Shown here: one piece after another, positions 49,857 through 57,419 of the stretch
Layout: each line of letters starts with the position of its first letter
Numbering within the stretch: the stretch's first letter is position 1
Origin: Phycisphaeraceae bacterium
GTDB taxonomy: Bacteria; Planctomycetota; Phycisphaerae; Phycisphaerales; UBA1924
Reading direction: 5' to 3'
Assembly: GCA_020639135.1 (NCBI GenBank)
Contig: JACKHE010000004.1
Coordinates: forward strand, 124,001-188,000
Length of the DNA stretch: 64,000 nt
The notes under the pieces: generated by a model
Database searches by the model: none
What the model saw: the letters and a program-made list of their open reading frames with translations, nothing else
What the model was told of the DNA's origin: nothing
Position numbers and translations under genes: made by a program

Positions 49857-51038
49857 TCACCCGCCGGGGCCGTCGCCCCCGCCGGCCTTCTGCTGCTGCT
49901 GGATTTCCTCCAGCGAGACGCGCTTGCCCTCGAGCAGCAGGCCGTGGATGAGCTTGCCGACGGGGTCGGTGCGGTCGCGTGAGACGGTCATCGCGTCGGC
50001 GCCGAGCTTGTTCGGGAGGTTGACGTAGGCGTCGGCGTTGCGCAGCGCGAGGACGATCTGGTCGCCGTGGGCGAGCCTGACCAGGCTGTCGAGCTTCTGC
50101 CGGATGACCGGGGATTCCGTGTCCCCGCCGGCGTCGGCGATGATCTTCGTGTAGGCGTCGATGTTCCCGAGCGTCGCGGCGCGCATGATCGGGGTCGTGC
50201 CGTTGTTCTCCTGGAAGTTGATGTCCGCGCCGCGGTTGAGCAGCAGGCGCACCGAGGCGATGCTGTCGGACTGCTCGATCGCCACGGCGAGGTACCCCAG
50301 ACGCTGCAGCGCGTCGGGCCCCGGGTCGCTCAGGTCCAGGTCCCACGAGGCGCGGCTGGCGAAGTCGCCGCTCTGGATCGCGTAGGTGATCGCGCGCATC
50401 CCCAGCGCGTTGCCCGCCTCGAGGTCGGCCCGCGCGTCCAGGAGCAGGATCATCGGATCGACCCGGCCCCGCGAGGCGAAGACCATCAGCGGGGTGAACC
50501 CCTCGTCGTCCACCGCGTTGGGGTCGGCGCCGGCGTGGAGGAGCGCGCCGACGATCTCGACCAGCGGGGCGCTCTCGGCGGTGGATCGCCCGGCGGTGTG
50601 CAGCGCGGTGATGCCGCGCTCGTTCGTCCGCTTCGGGTTGGCGCCGGCGTCGAGCAGCGCCTTGACGAGCGCGGCGTCGCCGTTGTTGCAGGCGAGGATC
50701 AGGGGCGTGTAGCCCTCGCGCCCGGCGACCTTCGGGTCGGCGCCGGCGTCGAGCAGCGCCTGCGCGTTGGCGTGCCTGCCCACGAGCAGCGCCTCGGTCA
50801 GGGGCGTTCGGCCCAGGCGGTCCGGCTTGTTCAGATCGAAGCCGCGGCGGAGGAACTCGGCGGTGGCGGCCTTGACCTCGTCGGGCTCGCCGCTCTTGAC
50901 GGTGTAGATGAAGCTGTCCACGGTCATGGGCTCGCCGGCGGGGGCGGTCGCCTCGCGCTCGCTGGGCTGGCCCAGGATGATGATCGCGATGATGGCGGCG
51001 AGGAGTGCGATGACGATGGCAAACTTCAGTGGTCGCAT
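49857..51038 (-). CDS. Membrane-anchored ankyrin-repeat protein
   Basis: 393 residues. The N-terminal helix (FAIVIALLAAIIAIIILG) anchors the protein. About six ankyrin-like repeats follow, e.g. 'DRLGRTPLTEALLVGRHANA', GREGYTPLILACNNGDAALV, 'NERGITALHTAGRSTAESAP', 'DDEGFTPLMVFASRGRVDPM' and 'NNGTTPIMRAATLGNIDAYT', each with the TPL..A helix pattern. The C-terminus is a Gln/Lys/Gly-rich tail (LEEIQQQQKAGGGDGPGG). Such proteins usually mediate protein contacts. ATG 51038 is chosen to keep the anchor helix; a longer frame upstream lacks support. Confidence 0.8.
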   Translation of the reverse strand: MRPLKFAIVIALLAAIIAIIILGQPSEREATAPAGEPMTVDSFIYTVKSGEPDEVKAATAEFLRRGFDLNKPDRLGRTPLTEALLVGRHANAQALLDAGADPKVAGREGYTPLILACNNGDAALVKALLDAGANPKRTNERGITALHTAGRSTAESAPLVEIVGALLHAGADPNAVDDEGFTPLMVFASRGRVDPMILLLDARADLEAGNALGMRAITYAIQSGDFASRASWDLDLSDPGPDALQRLGYLAVAIEQSDSIASVRLLLNRGADINFQENNGTTPIMRAATLGNIDAYTKIIADAGGDTESPVIRQKLDSLVRLAHGDQIVLALRNADAYVNLPNKLGADAMTVSRDRTDPVGKLIHGLLLEGKRVSLEEIQQQQKAGGGDGPGG

Positions 51039-51238
51039 GGGGATTTCAACGCTCCGGATCGGGGGCGGGTTCAACAGGCGCAGGGGGACATGCTAGAGGG
51101 GCGGATCGGCGCGTCCAAGCCGACGGCCCGAACGCGTTGGCGTGCTATCCTCACCCCTGGCCCGAGCCTTGGCCGGGCTTGATCCGTTCATCCCCCACAC
51201 CCCCCCACTTTCCCGCTTTTCCGGGAGGAGACGACGCC

Positions 51239-52468
51239 ATGACCACCGCCATCACGATGACCTCCAAGGGCCTCAACGTCCCCGATCACCCCGTGCTCCC
51301 CTTCATCGAGGGCGACGGGACGGGCGTGGACATCTGGGCGGCGAGCCAGCCGGTCTTCGACGCCGCGGTGGAGAAGGCGTACTCGGGGCAGCGGAAGATC
51401 GAGTGGAAGGAGGTCCTCGCGGGTGAGAAGGCCTTCAACACCACCGGCGAGTGGCTGCCCGAGGCGACGCTCGAGGCGTTCCGCACCTACCTCGTCGGCA
51501 TCAAGGGCCCGCTGACCACCCCCGTCGGCGGCGGGATCCGCTCGCTCAACGTCGCGCTGCGCCAGATCCTCGATCTCTACGTCTGCCTCCGCCCCGTGCG
51601 GTGGTTCGAGGGCGTGCCTTCCCCTGTGAAGCGGCCCGAGCTCACCGACATGGTCATCTTCCGCGAGAACTCCGAGGACATCTACGCCGGCGTCGAGTTC
51701 GAGCAGGGGACCGACGACTGCAAGAAGTTCAACGCGCTGCTCAAGGACAACTTCCCGCAGGTCCACAAGAAGGTGCGCTTCCCCGGGACGACCGGCTACG
51801 GCATCAAGCCGGTCTCGCGCGAGGGCACGGAGCGGCTGGTCCGCGACGCCATCCGCTACGCGATCGACACCGGACGCAAGAGCGTCACGCTCGTCCACAA
51901 GGGCAACATCATGAAGTTCACCGAGGGCGCCTTCCGCGACTGGGGCTACCAGCTCGCCAAGAAGGAGTTCGGCGCCCAGGACCTCGACGGCGGCCCCTGG
52001 CAGGTCATCAAGACCTCCGGCGGCGGGGAGATCGTCGTCAAGGACGTCATCGCCGACGCCTTCCTCCAGCAGATCCTCACCCGCCCGGCCGAGTACGACG
52101 TCATCGCCACGATGAACCTCAACGGCGACTACATCTCCGACGCCCTGGCCGCGTGCGTGGGCGGCATCGGCATCGCCCCCGGCGCCAACATCAACTACCA
52201 GACCGGCCACGCGATTTTCGAGGCCACCCACGGCACCGCCCCCAAGTACGCCGGGCAGGACAAGGTCAACCCGGGCAGCGTGGTCCTCTCTGGCGAGATG
52301 ATGTTCCGCTACATGGGCTGGACGGAGGCCGCGGACCTGATCATCAAGGGCGTTGAAGCGGCGATCGGCGCGAAGACGGTGACGTACGACTTCCACCGGC
52401 TGATGGAGGGCGCGACGCTGCTGAAGTGCTCGGAGTTCGGGCGGGCTGTGGTGAAGGGGATGGGGTGA
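51239..52468 (+). CDS. icd: Isocitrate dehydrogenase (NADP-type)
   Basis: 409 residues. It oxidises isocitrate to 2-oxoglutarate in the TCA cycle. 'DHPVLPFIEGDGTGVDIWAA' is the N-terminal core; GGGIRSLNVALRQ contains the regulatory Ser of the E. coli enzyme; 'MVIFRENSEDIYAGVEFEQG' and 'VTLVHKGNIMKFTEGAFRDW' carry substrate-binding residues; 'GGIGIAPGANINYQTGHAIF' and ATHGTAPKYAGQDKVNPGSV lie in the dinucleotide region. GGGAGGAG is 7 bases before ATG 51239. The stop overlaps the GTG of an AT-rich gene, an unusual join. Confidence 0.96.
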   Translation: MTTAITMTSKGLNVPDHPVLPFIEGDGTGVDIWAASQPVFDAAVEKAYSGQRKIEWKEVLAGEKAFNTTGEWLPEATLEAFRTYLVGIKGPLTTPVGGGIRSLNVALRQILDLYVCLRPVRWFEGVPSPVKRPELTDMVIFRENSEDIYAGVEFEQGTDDCKKFNALLKDNFPQVHKKVRFPGTTGYGIKPVSREGTERLVRDAIRYAIDTGRKSVTLVHKGNIMKFTEGAFRDWGYQLAKKEFGAQDLDGGPWQVIKTSGGGEIVVKDVIADAFLQQILTRPAEYDVIATMNLNGDYISDALAACVGGIGIAPGANINYQTGHAIFEATHGTAPKYAGQDKVNPGSVVLSGEMMFRYMGWTEAADLIIKGVEAAIGAKTVTYDFHRLMEGATLLKCSEFGRAVVKGMG

Positions 52469-52998
52469 GCGCAGGCGACTTAATACTTCCCGGCACATCT
52501 AATCCCAAAAAATGGCGATCTATCACCACGCAAACACGGAGCCAATCAAATATTCCAAATTGTTGTGAACTTGAATTTGAAGCATTACAACCCACCTACG
52601 AGCACACATCGAAAGAATTTGAGAGACTCTACCAAACACCCGTAACTAAAATACGCAGTAAATTCTCTACTATTTACAATTGCCACGGACTTACATTTCT
52701 CTGCCGTCGTGCAGTGCTCGACGAAGTGTCATTTATCCGAACCATCTTGTCTGACGACGGTTATGCCAGAGTCAAACCCAATGAAGTCTTGCCCGGAGAT
52801 ATCGTGCTTTATGTTCACGAAGGCGATATTCAGCATTCAGGAATCGTCGTGGAATCGGACGAACGATATCCACTAATCATAAGCAAGTGGGGACAAATGC
52901 AAGAAGCCGTTCACAGAGTGCATATGTGTCCATATTTTCCATGTGATATCCTTGAGTATTGGAGACTTGATGATGCGCCAAGATATAAAAACACGTAG
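52465..52998 (+). CDS. NlpC/P60- or CHAP-like Cys/His protein, AT-rich cassette gene 1
   Basis: 177 residues if it starts at the GTG (52465) that overlaps the icd stop. The region reads 'FSTIYNCHGLTFLCRRAVLD' (candidate nucleophile Cys in NCHG), then 'LPGDIVLYVHEGDIQHSGIV' (candidate His in HSGI), and 'ISKWGQMQEAVHRVHMCPYF'. The Cys...His order and GD preceding a strand match NlpC/P60-CHAP-type thiol hydrolases. It has no signal peptide. The base composition falls sharply here (38% G+C at 52561-52620), so the gene is foreign to the surroundings. No other in-frame ATG precedes the motif, so the first residues may be a fusion artefact. Confidence 0.68.
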   Translation: MSAGDLILPGTSNPKKWRSITTQTRSQSNIPNCCELEFEALQPTYEHTSKEFERLYQTPVTKIRSKFSTIYNCHGLTFLCRRAVLDEVSFIRTILSDDGYARVKPNEVLPGDIVLYVHEGDIQHSGIVVESDERYPLIISKWGQMQEAVHRVHMCPYFPCDILEYWRLDDAPRYKNT

Positions 52999-53437
52999 TG
53001 AAGGCGCGCTTCGGTCATACTTGATAGCCAACACTCCGACTTTTTTGTTGCGGCAACTGCAACAAGATCCAGGTATCCGAGCACTTTCAAAGCAAATACC
53101 TGCTAATGATCTAGCCGAAGAGTACAACGCCGCCATCTCAATCAAACCAACCAGCCCCCTGCAAGTTGCCGTGGCAATGGCGTGCTTATGCGCACTATAT
53201 CAAGCCCCCCAGAGCGAGCCGAGAACGACCGCAATCCAATCGCTCAGCGAACCAAATATTGAGTGGATAAAATTTATTAAGCATGAATTGGCTCGCAAAT
53301 TCAACGCCTCGATGAGTCACAACAAAATTCCACCGGCGGCCCCGACCTCTACCGCCCCGTTTGGCAAACCCCAATCTAGCAACATAACTGTTGGATACCA
53401 CTATTTTAATGATAGCAATGAGGGAAAAGAAAAATAA
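52970..53437 (+). CDS. Unknown protein, AT-rich cassette gene 2
   Basis: 155 residues (ATG 52970, or ATG 52973; GGAG lies 5-8 bases before). The start lies inside gene 1 (29-base overlap). Visible features: 'IKTRSEGALRSYLIANTPTF', 'DPGIRALSKQIPANDLAEEY' and a Pro/Thr-rich low-complexity C-terminus (IPPAAPTSTAPFGKPQSS). It is mostly helical-looking, with no signal peptide or TM segments. No family recognised. Translational coupling to genes 1 and 3 argues for a shared function. Confidence 0.62.
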   Translation: MMRQDIKTRSEGALRSYLIANTPTFLLRQLQQDPGIRALSKQIPANDLAEEYNAAISIKPTSPLQVAVAMACLCALYQAPQSEPRTTAIQSLSEPNIEWIKFIKHELARKFNASMSHNKIPPAAPTSTAPFGKPQSSNITVGYHYFNDSNEGKEK

Positions 53438-53844
53438 TGCTAGCCGTTAACTTTAGTATGGTGGCAGAAAATGCTATCATCAATGCCAGCACTGGGTCAT
53501 TATCTGTAATAGAAATCTTAGAGCATATTGCCACCCCATCGTTTCCATTGACTATCCCGCGCCTAAATGTAATTGGATCGATGGTTCGGCAAGAGAGCGA
53601 TGATAAAACTCAAAGCATTGAGCTCATTTGTGACTATGAGGGGCGAGACGAAATCTATCGCACGCGACAGGTTGTCGATTTCGGAGAAAACTTGTCCACG
53701 ATTGCAATCGCGACAATATGGGGGCTTAGAATACCTCGTCCCGGCAACATAACCTTTAAGATCGCGGCTCCTGATACAAATGATGTTCTTTCAACATATG
53801 AACTTAGACTTAGCGAAGCAAAGCTCTCACCCACCGTGCCTTAA
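53437..53844 (+). CDS. DUF6941-like protein, AT-rich cassette gene 3
   Basis: 135 residues, beginning one base inside the gene 2 stop (TAATG). It looks beta-rich: 'VAENAIINASTGSLSVIEIL', 'FPLTIPRLNVIGSMVRQESD', 'SIELICDYEGRDEIYRTRQV', 'PGNITFKIAAPDTNDVLSTY'. The pattern resembles small DUF6941 proteins (a strand-rich domain with FP...P..NV). I rate this as a reasonable but unverified match. Its function is unknown. The composition is AT-rich like genes 1 and 2. Confidence 0.6.
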   Translation: MLAVNFSMVAENAIINASTGSLSVIEILEHIATPSFPLTIPRLNVIGSMVRQESDDKTQSIELICDYEGRDEIYRTRQVVDFGENLSTIAIATIWGLRIPRPGNITFKIAAPDTNDVLSTYELRLSEAKLSPTVP

Positions 53845-53961
53845 TAATTGCAAAGATCAATATGCCGTTTAGACCAATATTCTAACACAGAGCCCCGCAT
53901 CACTCTCCCATTTACTTTCCAGCCCTAAGCACTCCACGTAGGGCTTTCTCCTCGATTATTC

Positions 53962-54069
53962 CTACCCGACTCCCTCCCCAAACGCTATGAAATGCCCCCA
54001 GGGGTCCGTCACGTTGAAGTCGCGCATGCCGTAGGGGTAGTCCTCCAGGTCGGAGGTCGTGTCGGGTTG
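53962..54069 (-). pseudogene. Remnant of a VOC/glyoxalase-family gene
   Basis: About 33 codons, ending in a TAG at 53962, read 'DLEDYPYGMRDFNVTDPWGH' then FIAFGEGVG. This is the typical C-terminal end of PhnB-like or other VOC proteins. In the same frame, upstream sequence meets a stop around 54112 and shows no VOC-like text, so only the last strand-loop part survives. Confidence 0.7.
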
Positions 54070-54363
54070 GGATGACCGGCGCAGGGTGTGGCAGGCGCCA
54101 TGCTGCCCCCCCTACCCCTCAAACAACCCCTGATCACCTCGCACCGGTGCTCGAAGATCCTTCGGACGTCGCGCTGGACGTAGAAGCGGTTCATCAGCGC
54201 GCCGCCCCGGGGCGCAGAGCGGACGGTGTCGGTCATGATGGTGGCGGCGACGTGGTCGGCTTGTTTGATGCGACGCCCGTGTTCCCGCCTGTTGCTGGCC
54301 TGACCGGCACAAGTCAAGCCCCACCCTCCCCAAAAACCCCGCGCGGGCGCACCGCCCCGTCCG

Positions 54364-54379
54364 TGTTCCACGTGGAACC
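54364..54379. promoter_or_regulatory. parS-like ParB-binding site
   Basis: TGTTCCACGTGGAACC; the core GTTCCACGTGGAAC is a perfect 14-bp palindrome. It matches the chromosomal parS consensus (TGTTNCACGTGNAACA) at nearly every position and equals forms reported for pseudomonads. It lies in an intergenic gap between icd/cassette and the FIST gene. Only one copy was found in the window by eye. Confidence 0.72.
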
Positions 54380-54615
54380 CGTCACCGCCCGGCGCCCCCT
54401 CGCCTTTCGTGATTCCCCCTGATCCCAGGTACCGGGAACAAACCGCCGGTTCCGGCGGGGCGGCGGCTGCATGCTTCGGGGGTTCTCGGACCGGGGGCCG
54501 GCTCCACTGGCGGGCTCGATGGGCCGATACGGGTCTGCGGACATCGCGGTCGCGCGCGCGTCGGCGCGCCCGGGCGGTGTCGGCGCTGACGGCATCAAAA
54601 AGCAGGAGCGAGCCC

Positions 54616-55815
54616 GTGAAAACTCAGACACTTCGGTACGACGGCGGGGGCCTGTCCGGGGGCGCCGCTGGCGGCGGCTGGAGCGAGTCCTTCGCCGACC
54701 TCGACTCCCCCTCGACGCTGATCCTCGTCTTCGGCGACACGGCGCTGCTCGACGACCCGGCGCCCATCCGGGAGCTGCGCCGGCGCTTCCCGGAGTCGCA
54801 CATGCTGGGCTGCTCGACCTCCGGGCAGTTCATCGGCGAGGCGATCTCGGACAAGGGGCTCGTCGCGAGCGTGATCCGGTTCGAGCGCGGCTCGGTCCGC
54901 CTTTGCAAGGTGAATATCGGCTCGAGCGACGCGTCGAGTGACGCCGGGCGCGAGGTGGGCAAGGCGCTGTCGGCTCCTGACCTCAAGGGTGTGTTCGTGC
55001 TCTCCGACGGGACGCGGACGAACGGCTCGCTGCTGGCCGAGGGGCTGCGCGCGTCGATCCCCGCTGGGACGCCGATCTCCGGAGGTCTGGCCGGTGACGG
55101 CGAGCGGTTCGAGCGGACGTGGGTGTGCTGCGATGGCGACCCGGAGTCCGGGGCCGTGGTCGCGGTTGGCGTGTACGGCGAGGGCGTGGGCGTGTGGAAC
55201 GGCTGCCAGGGCGGCTGGGAGCCGTTCGGCCCGGAGCGGACGGTGACGAGGTCGTGCGCGAACGTGCTGCACGAGCTCGACGGCAAGCCGGCGCTGGGGG
55301 TGTACGAGGAGTACCTGGGTGACGTGGCGCGGGAGATGCCGGCGGCGGCGCTGCGATACCCGCTGGCGCTGAAGCGTCCGGACAACGCGGCGCCGGTGGT
55401 GCGGACGGTGCTGGGGGTGTCGCGCGAGGAGCAGACGATGACCTTCGCGGGGGACATCCCCGAGGGGAGCAAGGTGCAGCTGATGCGTTCGACGTCAGAG
55501 CGTCTGGTCGAGGGCGCGCGGAGCGCGATCGAGATGGCGCCCGGCGAGACGTTCGAGAACCGGAGCTCGGTGTGCGTGTCGATCAGCTGCGTTGGGAGGC
55601 GGCTGATGCTCCGCCACCGCGCGGAGGAGGAGCTGGAGATCATCGCCGAGCGGCTGCCGGAGGGGGCGCCGCAGATCGGGTTCTATTCGTACGGCGAGCT
55701 GTCGCCGATGTCGTTCTCGTCTTGCGAGCTTCACAACCAGACGATGACGCTCACGATTTTCAACGAAGTGGATCGGGGGGGGGATGCATCCATCGGTATC
55801 TCGACAGCTGCATAA
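54616..55815 (+). CDS. FIST sensory-domain protein
   Basis: 399 residues. The FIST N domain ('LILVFGDTALLDDPAPIREL', 'PESHMLGCSTSGQFIGEAIS', 'VFVLSDGTRTNGSLLAEGLR') and the FIST C domain ('ALGVYEEYLGDVAREMPAAA', 'GAPQIGFYSYGELSPMSFSS', HNQTMTLTIF near the end) are complete. FIST proteins sense small ligands and often feed cyclic-di-GMP or two-component pathways. GTG 54616 has AGGAG 8 bases upstream. The stop lies inside the GGDEF/EAL gene (32-base overlap), linking it to that output. Confidence 0.88.
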   Translation: MKTQTLRYDGGGLSGGAAGGGWSESFADLDSPSTLILVFGDTALLDDPAPIRELRRRFPESHMLGCSTSGQFIGEAISDKGLVASVIRFERGSVRLCKVNIGSSDASSDAGREVGKALSAPDLKGVFVLSDGTRTNGSLLAEGLRASIPAGTPISGGLAGDGERFERTWVCCDGDPESGAVVAVGVYGEGVGVWNGCQGGWEPFGPERTVTRSCANVLHELDGKPALGVYEEYLGDVAREMPAAALRYPLALKRPDNAAPVVRTVLGVSREEQTMTFAGDIPEGSKVQLMRSTSERLVEGARSAIEMAPGETFENRSSVCVSISCVGRRLMLRHRAEEELEIIAERLPEGAPQIGFYSYGELSPMSFSSCELHNQTMTLTIFNEVDRGGDASIGISTAA

Positions 55816-57376
55816 GCTCGGCATCAGCGAGGACCGGGTCCCCGACCTGAAGGACTGGGTCTCGTTCGTGCAGCAGGTCTCGACGGTGTACCAGTCCCAC
55901 GACGAGGACCGGTATCTGGTCGAGCGCGCGCTGGAGGTCTCCTCGCGCGAGATGCGTGAGCTGCTGGCCGAGCTCGAGCAGCGCAACGAGTTGCTCCGGA
56001 AGAAGACGCTGGAGGACCAGGAGAAGGCGCGGCGGCTTCGGCACGCGGCCACGCACGACCAGCTGACGGGCCTGCCCAACCGGGTGATCCTGCTGGAGCG
56101 GCTGGCGGCGTGCATCGCCAGGGCGTCGCGAAGCAAGTCGTACCACTACGCGCTGCTGTTCATCGACCTGGACGACTTCAAGGTCATCAACGACAGCCTG
56201 GGGCACGAGACGGGCGACCAGGTGCTGATGGGGCTCGCCGAGCGGCTCGGGAGCGTATGCGGGGAGCTCGAGCACGGGACCCCGCTGTGCTGCCGGCTGG
56301 GGGGCGACGAGTTCGTGATCCTGCTCGATCACATCGACGGGCTGGAGGCTGCCAAGGCGGTCGCCGGCAAGCTGCGGCGTCACCTGGACGAGCCCTTCCT
56401 GCTGGAAAACAACCGGTTCGTGCTCAGCGCGAGCGTCGGGCTGCTGCTGGGGGACTCGCGGTACGTCAGTCCCAGCGACCTGCTGCGCGACGCGGACACG
56501 GCGATGTACCACGCGAAGACGCACGGCAAGGGCCGGCACTCGGTGTTCGACACGCGGATGCACAAGGAGATGTCGAACCGGCTGGAGATCGAGCAGGGGC
56601 TCTGGGGGGCGCTGCAGCGCGACGAGTTCTTCATGGTGCACCAGCCCATCGTCGATCTCGCCACCGGGCGAGTGCGGGGGATGGAGTCGCTGCTGCGCTG
56701 GGAGCACCCCGAGCGGGGCGTTGTGCCGCCGCCGCAGTTCATCGAGATCGCTGAGAACACCGGCCTGATCAGGCCGATCGGCGACAGGGTGATCCAGATG
56801 GCGTGCGCGGACCTGACGCGGATGCGTCGGACAGAGGGCTTCGGCGATCTGACGATCACGATCAACGTGAGCCGCAGGCAGATCAACGACAAGCTGCTGC
56901 CGACGCTCCGGGCTGCGTGCGCCGAGCACGGCCTGGATCCCGGGTGCGTGATCGTGGAGGTGACCGAGAGCGCCGCGATCGGCGGGTCGGTCGCGGGCGA
57001 CGAAGTGCTGATGGGCATCCGGAACGCGGGGCATCCGATCTACATGGACGACTTCGGGACGGGGCTCTCGTCGCTGAGCATGCTGCACGAGCTCCCGTTC
57101 GACGCGATCAAGATCGACCGGTCGTTCATCCAGCGGATGACCGAGCAGCGGGAGCACGCGGCGATCGCGATGAGCATCATCCTGCTGGCGCACAACCTGG
57201 GGCTGAAGGTGGTGGCCGAGGGTCTCGAGACCCGGGAGCAGGTGATGATGCTCCAGTCGTGCGACTGCGACTGCGGGCAGGGGTACCTGATCGCACGGCC
57301 CATGCGGTGCGACTCCGCGATCCGTTGGCTGACGAGCAAGGACGCCGATTTCAGCGGGTTGCTGATGGCCGCGTGA
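55784..57376 (+). CDS. GGDEF/EAL-domain cyclic-di-GMP signalling protein
   Basis: 530 residues. A short N-terminal helical part (1-90, coiled-coil-like LEQRNELLRKKTLEDQEKA) precedes a GGDEF domain with GGDEF at 173-177, implying diguanylate cyclase activity. The EAL domain begins at about 280; its first motif is ESL at 301-303 (EAL in most). It keeps NVS, EVTES, DDFGTGLSS, KIDRSFI and EGLET, so metal and catalytic residues are largely present. Dual or biased activity cannot be judged. No TM segments. The overlap with the FIST gene points to a sensor-output pair. Confidence 0.9.
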   Translation: MHPSVSRQLHKLGISEDRVPDLKDWVSFVQQVSTVYQSHDEDRYLVERALEVSSREMRELLAELEQRNELLRKKTLEDQEKARRLRHAATHDQLTGLPNRVILLERLAACIARASRSKSYHYALLFIDLDDFKVINDSLGHETGDQVLMGLAERLGSVCGELEHGTPLCCRLGGDEFVILLDHIDGLEAAKAVAGKLRRHLDEPFLLENNRFVLSASVGLLLGDSRYVSPSDLLRDADTAMYHAKTHGKGRHSVFDTRMHKEMSNRLEIEQGLWGALQRDEFFMVHQPIVDLATGRVRGMESLLRWEHPERGVVPPPQFIEIAENTGLIRPIGDRVIQMACADLTRMRRTEGFGDLTITINVSRRQINDKLLPTLRAACAEHGLDPGCVIVEVTESAAIGGSVAGDEVLMGIRNAGHPIYMDDFGTGLSSLSMLHELPFDAIKIDRSFIQRMTEQREHAAIAMSIILLAHNLGLKVVAEGLETREQVMMLQSCDCDCGQGYLIARPMRCDSAIRWLTSKDADFSGLLMAA

Positions 57377-57407
57377 CGCCGGCGTCTCTTGATTGCGGTG
57401 TGTGCGG

Positions 57408-57413
57408 TAGGAT
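57408..57413 (+). promoter_or_regulatory. Possible -10 element of the S41 protease gene
   Basis: TAGGAT ends 6 bases before the ATG at 57420, so the transcript would start at or near the ATG (leaderless). No firm -35. Confidence 0.3.
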
Positions 57414-57419
57414 TGGGGG

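Larger units (their letters stand above)
53845..54615. other. 771-base gap holding a VOC remnant and a parS-like site
   Basis: The first about 110 bases remain AT-rich like the cassette. A short decayed VOC fragment lies at 53962-54069 and a parS-like palindrome at 54364-54379 (both listed). Between them and up to 54615 I see no supported gene; the long frames there look like G+C-driven chance. Confidence 0.5.

Noticed and set aside
53850..54000. Direct repeat of the icd 3' end, which would mark an integration att site
   Set aside because: I compared the last 30 bases of icd with this region by eye and saw no repeat; no integrase gene accompanies the cassette either.
54072..54422. Plus-strand 116-codon frame across the parS-like site
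   Set aside because: No start signal and no motif. The codons FHVEP are simply the parS palindrome read as protein.
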